Source of the DNA: an uncultured Draconibacterium sp.
Lineage (GTDB): Bacteria; Bacteroidota; Bacteroidia; Bacteroidales; Prolixibacteraceae
Direction: 5' to 3'
Assembly (NCBI RefSeq): GCF_963676735.1
Contig: NZ_OY781464.1
Location: 4,435,001-4,499,000 of the forward strand
DNA: 64,000 nucleotides
The notes under the pieces are model-generated. The model saw only the letters and a list, made by a program, of their open reading frames with translations, did no database searches and was not told where the DNA came from. Positions 7,400-14,241 of the stretch are shown here, piece after piece. The position numbers were made by a program, and so were the translations under genes. The first letter of the stretch is position 1. Each line of letters starts with the position of its first letter.

Positions 7400-7828
7400 C
7401 TACATATAAAATGGATCGTGGCTTCTTAAATCATCGCTATCGGAACGAAAGCGGGTAACAGCTTCTCCATCGTCGTCGGTCAGTTTGTCGAGCGTACTGG
7501 CCAAACCTTTGCACACCGCAATAACATGCTTGTACTCCTTTTCAAAGTTGTCCTTTATGCGTTCCGGTATTTCATCATCAATAACCGTATTGTACAGGTA
7601 GTAGGCAGTTATGCCAACCAGTATGCGTACCAGCTCTTTATTTCTGGAGCTACCTGTTTTGGCCAGTTCTGCATCTATGTCGTAGCTGGCATAGAGACAA
7701 CTCAGTTCACTTATGGCCAACTGCTCGGCCTTTTCAAGGTTTTCGCTGCCGGTTCCCTTCAGGGTAGTCATCACCGAACTCGAAATGGTTCCTTTAAAAT
7801 CGTTTTCATCGAGAAATTGCAGAGCCAT
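7400..7828 (-). CDS. Mu gp36-like head protein (DUF1320 family)
   Basis: This 142-residue protein begins 'MALQFLDENDFKGTI' and has the helix pair with 'ISELSCLYASYDID' and 'LVGITAYYLYN', as in the DUF1320/gp36 family of small head or head-tail connector proteins. It lies directly upstream of the portal gene with 15 bases between them. The acidic C-terminal tail is variable in the family. Confidence 0.75.
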   Translation of the reverse strand: MALQFLDENDFKGTISSSVMTTLKGTGSENLEKAEQLAISELSCLYASYDIDAELAKTGSSRNKELVRILVGITAYYLYNTVIDDEIPERIKDNFEKEYKHVIAVCKGLASTLDKLTDDDGEAVTRFRSDSDDLRSHDPFYM

Positions 7829-7834
7829 AAGTCA

Positions 7835-8032
7835 TTATTTAGCGTAGTAAAAAACCATGTAAAAACGGTCGGTAACATTAATCGAGAGTGGGCTTATCCT
7901 GTTCTCGTTAATAAAATCACACAGGTCGTCGGCATTCATAAAGCTTTTGTTCATTAGCTTCGAGCTTTGAGCTTCTGGCTTCGAGTTTTGTTTGCCGGTC
8001 ACTTCATTTTTTCTTTTGTTTAATAATCCCAT
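7835..8032 (-). CDS. Small hypothetical head-operon protein
   Basis: This 65-residue protein has a lysine/asparagine-rich N terminus (about 1-27) and a compact C-terminal part with 'ADDLCDFINENRI' and 'DRFYMVFYYAK'. I do not recognise it. It lies in the head operon between large terminase and gp36-like genes with only six bases to the next start, so it is probably translated. Confidence 0.5.
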   Translation of the reverse strand: MGLLNKRKNEVTGKQNSKPEAQSSKLMNKSFMNADDLCDFINENRISPLSINVTDRFYMVFYYAK

Positions 8033-8070
8033 ATCCTATTTTTTTGCTCGCAGCTTGTGGCTGCGATAGT

Positions 8071-9642
8071 TTAAAATGCACTTCTTTCGCTGTTGTGGTA
8101 ATAAGTTCCCTGCCGCGATGTCTGGCTGCGGCTTCCCTTTTTATTTCCGGTATTCAGTTTAAATACAGCTCCCTCCACAGCATCGGGGCCATCGTCCCAC
8201 TGGTAGTCTGGAAATCCGATAAACTGATTCCGAAGTTCGATCATGTGCGGATTGCTTTTCAGGGCTTCGTTAAAACGGATAAAACCAAAATCGGTAAAGG
8301 CAGTCAGTGCCTCAATACGTTGTTCTTTATCGGGTTTCGACCGCAGATCGCGTTTAATCATTAGCAGCCCGTTGTTTTCTTCGCCATAACGCCAGTATTC
8401 GTCGAGCATGATGTCCTGGATAAAATTGGCTTCCATCCAGTGTTTACAGCTTACGTTGGTTGGTATTTGGTCGGCAATGGTGTAATGTGCCTTTACCATT
8501 TCAGGCGTGGTGCATTGTTGCACGTAGCAGTCGATAATATCGAAGTACCTGCCGACACGTCCAACCAGTACAATGCCCTTGCAGTCGGAAAACATGCTCT
8601 TTTTATATGAGGGGTCGTTGTAAGTACATACCTTATCGTAAGCATTAAGCGGTAACACCTTAATCCAGGGCAGGTGCTCTTCTTTAAAAATACTGCCCTC
8701 GAACAGGTGTTCGTGGAAGTACTCGCGCATGGCTATACGCCAGCCCATACGCCGCATTTTTGCCAGTATCTGTTCGCGGGTGTAGTTTTCCTTCCATGCC
8801 GGAACCGCCTTTTCACTCAGGTCTTTTTTGTGCGAACGCGGGTTTTCGAGTGCAAAAACCTCCAAAAAGTGGATGCCTTCTCGGAGCGGGTCTTCCGGTT
8901 CGATGTTCCCGGCCAAATGTGCCAGTATCGATTTTTTATGAATGCCGTTACCCACACAGATAAGACGGCTGCGTTCGATTGGCATGGCCCCGTAGAAATC
9001 ACCCAGAATCCAGTCCACTGCATCTTTTACCAGCGACAGGTTTTTAACGATTTTGGCATCATCAATATCGTCAATCAGCCCGTAGTTTGGCCGTTTCTCA
9101 GCTTTGCGTGTTCCACGTGGGCTTTGTCCGCGACCGAAAGCCCAGAAACCCACACCGTCGGCAGTTACAAAATGGCCGTCTTTCCAGTTGCCCAGGCTAT
9201 ACTGTTCGCCAAAGTCGGCAATGTACTGTTTGTTAAACATTAATTCGGCCTGAACATCCGCAAGCAATCCGCGTGCTTTTTCCTGGTTCGCGCTTCCGAG
9301 CATCATTCCGGTGAGTTCACCCCGCGCTTTTAACTGGAGCGGAAGTATCACGCCGAATAGTATGGATTTGGCGTGTTCACGCGGAAACTTGTACACGCCC
9401 ATCATGTCTTCATTATCGAGTACCTGTTTAGCCGATTTTTTGTGGAACCAGCCAAAAGGTTTAGTGGCCAGGTGCGGACAGTAGCGTTGAGCAAATGCAC
9501 CTGTATCGGCCAGTGCCTTTTTTATGGCACGTTCTCTTTGAGTAGCTGTTTCGCGTTTTACCGGACTGGAACCAACAATGGCAGCCTTTTCCCTGAGCCA
9601 CTCTTCGTATTCTTTTTTATCTTTTACCGTCCAGCTGCTCAT
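8071..9642 (-). CDS. Phage terminase large subunit, Mu gp28-like
   Basis: This 523-residue protein is the DNA-packaging motor. A Walker A-like 'PREHAKS' stands at residues 87-93 and a Walker B-like 'YGLIDDID' at 187-194. The C-terminal nuclease domain is marked by 'TYNDPSYKKS' near residue 345 and a late acidic 'DDGPDAVEGA'. Length fits gp28-type terminases. It follows its small-subunit partner by one base (9644 stop, 9642 start), so the two are surely cotranslated. Confidence 0.9.
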   Translation of the reverse strand: MSSWTVKDKKEYEEWLREKAAIVGSSPVKRETATQRERAIKKALADTGAFAQRYCPHLATKPFGWFHKKSAKQVLDNEDMMGVYKFPREHAKSILFGVILPLQLKARGELTGMMLGSANQEKARGLLADVQAELMFNKQYIADFGEQYSLGNWKDGHFVTADGVGFWAFGRGQSPRGTRKAEKRPNYGLIDDIDDAKIVKNLSLVKDAVDWILGDFYGAMPIERSRLICVGNGIHKKSILAHLAGNIEPEDPLREGIHFLEVFALENPRSHKKDLSEKAVPAWKENYTREQILAKMRRMGWRIAMREYFHEHLFEGSIFKEEHLPWIKVLPLNAYDKVCTYNDPSYKKSMFSDCKGIVLVGRVGRYFDIIDCYVQQCTTPEMVKAHYTIADQIPTNVSCKHWMEANFIQDIMLDEYWRYGEENNGLLMIKRDLRSKPDKEQRIEALTAFTDFGFIRFNEALKSNPHMIELRNQFIGFPDYQWDDGPDAVEGAVFKLNTGNKKGSRSQTSRQGTYYHNSERSAF

Positions 9643-9643
9643 G

Positions 9644-10114
9644 CTATTTTCTTAAAAGGTTGATGTAAACTTCCACGTGCGGGATGATATCGCGTGCCAG
9701 TTCCATGTCTTCATCTTTCAGGAAAGATGTAAACTGGCGGAGTATCTTCACCTTATCGCTCCATTCGAGTTCTTTGCGTTTGATGGTGGTGAATAATTTT
9801 TGCAGGGCATCAATTTCGCCTTTAGGGATCAGGCTTTGTTTTAACTCATCCAGCGTCATGTCGTCGCTCAGGTTTTCGGCCAGCTTTTCCGATATCATTC
9901 GCACCACTTTACTCTGGTGAGCTAGCGATGTAAGTGCATCTTCCTCGGCTGTGTTTTGTTTGATACTCTGTTCGAGTATGCGTTTCTTAATTCCCTTTTT
10001 ATTTGAATACTTCGAAACAGTGTTTTCGCTTAACCGTAATATCCTGGCGATTTCCGTTTGCTCAAATCCTGCTTTGAGCAGTGCTTCAATCGCTGCTTCG
10101 CGTGACTGAGCCAT
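9644..10114 (-). CDS. Terminase small subunit-like HTH protein (Mu gp27 position)
   Basis: This 156-residue protein begins with a helix-turn-helix (residues 6-40; 'GFEQTEIARILRLSENTVSK') and continues as a helical body with 'TTIKRKELEWSDKVKILRQF'. Small terminases recognise phage DNA before packaging. It is the first gene of the minus-strand head operon, adjacent to the divergent control region. The HTH could also act on transcription; its position before the large terminase favours the packaging role. Confidence 0.75.
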   Translation of the reverse strand: MAQSREAAIEALLKAGFEQTEIARILRLSENTVSKYSNKKGIKKRILEQSIKQNTAEEDALTSLAHQSKVVRMISEKLAENLSDDMTLDELKQSLIPKGEIDALQKLFTTIKRKELEWSDKVKILRQFTSFLKDEDMELARDIIPHVEVYINLLRK

Positions 10115-10184
10115 ACTTTTTCAGTTTTAATTTGTATCAAAATTCATATTTATTCACTCCATATTGAAAATTGTTATCGTTCAA

Positions 10185-10221
10185 TGCAAACTTTTTTGCA
10201 CTGAATGACAAGAAGTTTGCA
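10185..10221. promoter_or_regulatory. Divergent control region with TGCAAA palindromes
   Basis: TGCAAACTT at 10185-10193 is repeated inverted as AAGTTTGCA at 10213-10221, and a further TTTGCA lies at 10195-10200, giving three copies of TGCAAA/TTTGCA in 37 bases. The site lies in the only gap between the divergent head (minus) and capsid-tail (plus) operons. No clear TAnnTTTG box is seen for either operon, which would fit late promoters that need a phage activator (inference). Confidence 0.5.
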
Positions 10222-10223
10222 AA

Positions 10224-11345
10224 GTGTTCAGGAATGAGGAAAATTTGTTTCTGAATATTTATGCAAAACGAGTGGAGTTAAAATTTAGCAAAATAGTCAA
10301 TCGAGAAAAGCGCAGGATAGAAATGCTTCTGTACGGCGAATTAGGTGAGGAAATTAACGGACATGCCTTCGCCCAGGAATTAAACTGGCTGGGGCGTGAA
10401 TACGATGAGATAACGGTTCGTGTAAACAGTAACGGGGGTTCGGTGTCGCACGGCCTTTCAATCGTTTCGGAAATGATGGCATCGCCTGCTTACATTATTG
10501 CAAAAGTTGACGGTGTGGCCGCAAGCATGGCCGCAGTAATTTTGGCAGCAGCCGATAAAGTGGTGATGAACGATTATGCCAAAGTAATGATCCATTCGCC
10601 ATATTATGCTGCCGAAGATGGAAGCAAGGCAACGAAACTTAGTTCGAAAGACCAAAAGGCATTGAAGATGTTGAAATCGACCCTTGTTGAGTTGCTGGCA
10701 AAACGCGGTATTGAACAGGACGAAATTTCCCGCTTAATGCGTACAGACAGTTGGTTTACTGCCGACGAGGCAAAAGAAGCCAACATAGCCGACGAGGTGA
10801 TTGCTACCGGGCGCAAAAAAGAATTGGCCACCCTGGAACCCTTAAAACTGGTGGCTAAAATCCAGACCGAAAAATCAATTTTTAAAACGAGAGATATGGA
10901 AAAAATTCTGGCTCGTCTGGGCTTGGACGAAAACGCCACCCAGGAGCAGGCTGTCGAAGCGATCGACAAGCTGGAAAAAGAAGATACCAAACCCGATACG
11001 GTTTTGGTTGACAAGTTGGTTGCCCTCGGTAAAAAATCGGGGCGTGTTACCGACAAGAACGAAAAGAAGGTAAAGGCTTTGGCCGAAACCGACATGGAAC
11101 TGTTCTGCGACTTCATTGGTATCGATACGCTGGTTGAAAACAAAGGCGGCGATAACGAGGAGCGTTTGAGTGCTTTGGTAGCCAAAGCCATGAAAGAATC
11201 GGGTAAAAACGGCGGTGCAAAAACCGGTGAGAAGGATTTTGCATGGTACGAGAAAAACGACCCGAAAGCCCTGGCTAAAATGGAGTTTGAGAATCCTGAG
11301 AAATTCAAGGAACTGAAAGAAGCCGACGAGGCTAAGTATCAATAA
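10224..11345 (+). CDS. ClpP-like prohead protease fused to scaffold-like tail
   Basis: The N-terminal domain is a ClpP/S49-like serine protease: 'VNSNGGSVSHGLS' near residues 67-79, catalytic serine in 'VAASMAA' (Ser101) and histidine in 'MIHSPY' (His124). From about residue 225 the protein is charged and helical, as expected for an internal scaffold removed during maturation, like the Mu I/Z arrangement. GTG 10224 gives 373 residues; ATG 10323 (MLLYGELG) is an equally good start that matches the ClpP core and gives 340. An internal ATG near 10896 could make a scaffold-only product. Confidence 0.82.
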   Translation: MFRNEENLFLNIYAKRVELKFSKIVNREKRRIEMLLYGELGEEINGHAFAQELNWLGREYDEITVRVNSNGGSVSHGLSIVSEMMASPAYIIAKVDGVAASMAAVILAAADKVVMNDYAKVMIHSPYYAAEDGSKATKLSSKDQKALKMLKSTLVELLAKRGIEQDEISRLMRTDSWFTADEAKEANIADEVIATGRKKELATLEPLKLVAKIQTEKSIFKTRDMEKILARLGLDENATQEQAVEAIDKLEKEDTKPDTVLVDKLVALGKKSGRVTDKNEKKVKALAETDMELFCDFIGIDTLVENKGGDNEERLSALVAKAMKESGKNGGAKTGEKDFAWYEKNDPKALAKMEFENPEKFKELKEADEAKYQ

Positions 11346-11364
11346 CCTGTAAACATTGTAAGAA

Positions 11365-11712
11365 ATGGCAACAGAACAAATCGTAAAATGGCCTTTTGGC
11401 CCGGCCTCGGAAGTAGCTCTTACAGCTACCGGCGCACAGGCCCTTACCATCAATAACGACCTTACCATTATTGATGGTGTGAGTGTTGAAGCTACGGGCA
11501 ACCGTACACTGAACCTGACTATCGACAGTAACCTGAATGCAGGAGCCCGCCTGATAGTGAAATCGAAAACCAACGGAACCGAAACAACAATTTGCGGAAC
11601 CGGTATTACCGGGCCAACCGTTACAGGCGTGGCCGGGAAAACAAAAGTGTTCGAAGCTGTTTACGACGGCAGTGCCTTCGTAGTGGTTGGAACCGCAGTT
11701 CAGATTGATTAA
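11365..11712 (+). CDS. Putative capsid decoration protein
   Basis: This 115-residue protein is threonine- and glycine-rich, poor in aromatic residues and predicted by eye to be all beta. It lies between the protease and the major capsid gene, the place where phage head decoration (cement) proteins are encoded, like lambda gpD. No motif proves it; the assignment rests on position, size and composition. Confidence 0.55.
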   Translation: MATEQIVKWPFGPASEVALTATGAQALTINNDLTIIDGVSVEATGNRTLNLTIDSNLNAGARLIVKSKTNGTETTICGTGITGPTVTGVAGKTKVFEAVYDGSAFVVVGTAVQID

Positions 11713-11733
11713 CAAGTAAAAAACTGAAATACG

Positions 11734-12681
11734 ATGGCTGAAATTAATCCTATCAAGTACTCTTCGGAGTTACAGAAACAACTTTTCCCGGACAACAGCT
11801 TCTATAAAAAAGCCCTCCAGGAAACCGGCATCGCCGATACTACCGAGCGTGTTGAACGCCCTGTACAGGGGAGCCTGAAGAAAGCGAAATCTGGCGTGCC
11901 TAAAACATTGCCTTTGCAGGTTGATATTGCCCGCGACGACTCGGACTACTACTCAACCGACCTAGTATATGCTCCGCCTATTGTGGTTGATCTTCCGGGC
12001 GAATTTGCCCTTAACTACAACAAACGTGCTGCCAAACAAGTGCAGCAGGCCGGAACCATAAATACCCGCGTGGCAACTATTGCCGCCATTAACTGGGGGC
12101 CAACCGTAGCAGCCCAGGTGTTGAAAACAAGCGGATCGAGCCGTGCATCGAATGTGGTTGCAGCAACCGGATCGGCAATTAATAACCGTAAGGCGGTTAC
12201 CAAAGCCGACATGATTAAGGTGCACAACCTTTTAATGCGGATGAACTTATCGGGTATCCAGGGTAATTTTTACGGACTGGTAACTCCCGACTTTTACTCA
12301 GACTTGCTGGGTATTGCCGAATTTGTTGATTACGACAAAACCGGTAACACTTCGAAACTCGAAGCCGGGATCATTGGCCGCCTGATGGGCATTGAGCTGA
12401 TGGTTCGTTCTACCGACGATGCTTCTACCGGATTGCTTTACTCATCGGCTTATGCCAAAAAAGTAATCGATGCCGATGTAGTGGCTACCGACTGTCCGGC
12501 TGCACTGTTCTGGCACGACAAAATGGTTGCCAGTGCCGAGGGTATCTCGCGCACATCGGTAAATGCCGACAAGGCAGAATACCTGGGAGCGACTGTTCTT
12601 TCGAGCTGGACTCGCTTTGGAGCAGCTACCGCCCGTGCCGACCAAAAAGGAGTTGTGGCATTACTGGAGGAAAACGCTTAG
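11734..12681 (+). CDS. Major capsid protein
   Basis: This 315-residue protein follows the protease and decoration-like genes and is followed by a terminator. It begins 'MAEINPIKYSSELQKQLFPD', similar to HK97-fold major capsid proteins of Bacteroidetes phages, and contains the long P-domain-like 'MIKVHNLLMRMNLSGIQGN'. It forms the icosahedral shell. No separate N-terminal delta domain is visible, fitting the scaffold being carried by the protease gene. Confidence 0.8.
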   Translation: MAEINPIKYSSELQKQLFPDNSFYKKALQETGIADTTERVERPVQGSLKKAKSGVPKTLPLQVDIARDDSDYYSTDLVYAPPIVVDLPGEFALNYNKRAAKQVQQAGTINTRVATIAAINWGPTVAAQVLKTSGSSRASNVVAATGSAINNRKAVTKADMIKVHNLLMRMNLSGIQGNFYGLVTPDFYSDLLGIAEFVDYDKTGNTSKLEAGIIGRLMGIELMVRSTDDASTGLLYSSAYAKKVIDADVVATDCPAALFWHDKMVASAEGISRTSVNADKAEYLGATVLSSWTRFGAATARADQKGVVALLEENA

Positions 12682-12707
12682 CCTTTTCCCATCACCGGAA
12701 TACTTCA

Positions 12708-12747
12708 GGCTGCCGCCTGACCTTAGCGATGGCGGCAGCCTCTTTTT
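12708..12747 (+). terminator. Strong terminator after major capsid
   Basis: GGCTGCCGCC at 12708-12717 pairs perfectly with GGCGGCAGCC at 12731-12740, followed by TCTTTTT. It probably lowers transcription of tail genes relative to capsid or protects the capsid mRNA 3' end. Confidence 0.85.
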
Positions 12748-12770
12748 ATAACACAAAAAACTGACAGATA

Positions 12771-13244
12771 ATGGCAGCAAATACAGGATTTGTACACGGC
12801 GGCGATATATTGTTGTACCAGAATACAGGTACCGACGTGGCTCCCGTGTGGACACCTTTTGCTCATGCAACTTCGCATAAAATTACGCACCCCACCAACA
12901 TTCGTACAATAAATACGAAAACGCTGGGGCCAAATACCGGGGTAAAAGCTGGCTTGCACGGGCAAAGCTCGCTTAGCATGAGCGGATTGAAAACCTACGA
13001 CGACGAAAACTATTTTACCCTGAAAAGCTTGCGCGACAACCGCACAAGAATTCAGTTTAAACTGGCAGGCCGTCCGGTTGCCGATACTGATTTCTTTGAG
13101 GTTAACGAGCAGAGTGGTGATTCGTACGAGGAAGGTTACGGATACATTACCAGCCTGAGCAGCGACCACCCGCACGATGCCAATGCCACTTTTGAAGTGG
13201 AGATCGCAATCGATGGAAATACCGAAGTTAAAACTGTATCGTAA
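12771..13244 (+). CDS. Major tail tube protein
   Basis: This 157-residue protein resembles phage major tail (tube) proteins of the TP901-1/phi13 type. It starts with a beta-rich 'GGDILLYQNTGTDVAPVW', keeps 'STxxP'-like central strands, and ends in an acidic 'FEVEIAIDGNTEV'. Tube monomers stack in hexamers round the tape measure. No sheath gene accompanies it, so the tail is probably non-contractile. Its stop overlaps the next ATG (TAATG). Confidence 0.72.
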   Translation: MAANTGFVHGGDILLYQNTGTDVAPVWTPFAHATSHKITHPTNIRTINTKTLGPNTGVKAGLHGQSSLSMSGLKTYDDENYFTLKSLRDNRTRIQFKLAGRPVADTDFFEVNEQSGDSYEEGYGYITSLSSDHPHDANATFEVEIAIDGNTEVKTVS

Positions 13245-13546
13245 TGAATACGCTAAAAATTAACGGAAAAGAACACCCTTTTGAGGTAACTGCGAGGGGG
13301 CGTTTAAACCTGGAAGAAAGTAAGGTGAACCTGAACAAGGTTGCCCTAATGGATAACGAAGCCCTGCGCTTTGCTTTCCAAGTGTGTAAAGGAGCTTGCA
13401 AACATGTTGAAACCGAATTTAAATTCGATTTCAATGCCTTTGTTGATAAGGTGGAAGTTGATGTATTTGATAAAGCCAGGGCATTGGCTCTTACATTGCT
13501 TCCGGCAGTAAAAGAAAAAACCAAACCGGAAACGGTTAAAAAGTAA
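13244..13546 (+). CDS. Small tail assembly protein
   Basis: This 100-residue protein opens with two short strands ('LKINGKEHPFEVTARGRLNL') followed by a helical domain, an outline shared with gpG-like tail assembly chaperones. It lies between tail tube and the frameshifted chaperone gene, so it may be a paralogous chaperone. Its start overlaps the tube stop. I cannot separate a chaperone from a tail adaptor by sequence alone. Confidence 0.55.
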   Translation: MNTLKINGKEHPFEVTARGRLNLEESKVNLNKVALMDNEALRFAFQVCKGACKHVETEFKFDFNAFVDKVEVDVFDKARALALTLLPAVKEKTKPETVKK

Positions 13547-13559
13547 CTAAAAATTTCGA

Positions 13560-13874
13560 ATGATGGAAAAAAGGACAACGATTAAACTGGCCGGAAATGA
13601 GTTTCCGTTTTATCGTACCAACCGGGGATTGTACGATTTTGAAAATGCCGGTTATTCAACTACTGATATGGCCGAAGGTAAAGTGAGTGCCATGCTGGCA
13701 TTTATTTTCTTCCAGAGCCGCGATTGTGCAAAAAGGGCAAAAATGGCCTTCCCGTACGAGTCGCTTGATGCATTTATTGACGGAACCGACACGCAGGTGA
13801 TTGAAGTATTCAAACGCCTGAACGAAGCCAATCCGAATGAGAATGCCGGGGAGGACGAGGAGCCGGGAAAGTAA
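13560..13874 (+). CDS. Tail assembly chaperone, gpG-like short product
   Basis: This 104-residue protein begins with the strand pair 'TTIKLAGNEFPFYRTNRGLY' and ends in an acidic tail. It lies immediately before the tape measure region and finishes at a TAA that follows a GGGAAAG slippery heptamer. Such proteins keep the tape measure soluble during tail assembly. This is the product of normal termination; a minority of ribosomes should shift to give the longer GT-type protein. Confidence 0.8.
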   Translation: MMEKRTTIKLAGNEFPFYRTNRGLYDFENAGYSTTDMAEGKVSAMLAFIFFQSRDCAKRAKMAFPYESLDAFIDGTDTQVIEVFKRLNEANPNENAGEDEEPGK

Positions 13875-14227
13875 GATCGCAAAGCGAAGAAATTGGCATC
13901 GCTATAGGCCAGATGGGGTTAAGCCTGGACACGTATCTGGACTTAACCCCATTTCAGTTTTTAGAAGCTTACCGCAGGTTCCTGGAGCGCATTGAGAAGG
14001 AACGCGAGTGGCAGGAACTGAAAGACTGGCAAATAGCACGCTGGCAGGTATGGCGGACGCTTTGCCCGCCCAACGAGAAAAAAGAGTATTCGGTAATGGA
14101 TATACTGGAGCTTCCGGGAGACCGCGAGGCGAAGGATCAGGCAAAGGCACAGGAAAACGCTGAACACGGAGAAAGCAGCCGTGACAGATATGAAGCATTA
14201 AAACAGCGATTTAAAGGCAAAAGTTAA
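13560..14227 (+). CDS. Tail assembly chaperone, gpGT-like -1 frameshift product
   Basis: This should be read as 13560-13871 joined to 13871-14227, giving about 222 residues. After a -1 slip on GGGAAAG (13865-13871) ribosomes bypass TAA 13872-13874 and continue for about 118 residues. The downstream domain is helical with 'YLDLTPFQFLEAYRRF' and several tryptophans, typical of the T part that binds the tape measure. The frame is open with no stop between 13871 and 14227. The ATG at 13913 is probably internal rather than an independent start. Confidence 0.78.
13865..13871 (+). promoter_or_regulatory. Programmed -1 frameshift site GGGAAAG
   Basis: The heptamer is in the correct phase (G GGA AAG), lies directly before a TAA stop, and is the same heptamer used in lambda G/GT. 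Both flanking frames are phage tail chaperone-like. Confidence 0.82.
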
Positions 14228-14241
14228 AAGGCAATAGGAAA

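Noticed and set aside
10604..11308. Long minus-strand frame opposite the prohead protease
   Set aside because: It is serine-rich, of shadow composition, and lies wholly against a clear protease gene.
13913..14227. Independent 104-residue gene starting at ATG 13913
   Set aside because: The frame is open upstream to the slippery heptamer and the protein is better explained as the GT extension.
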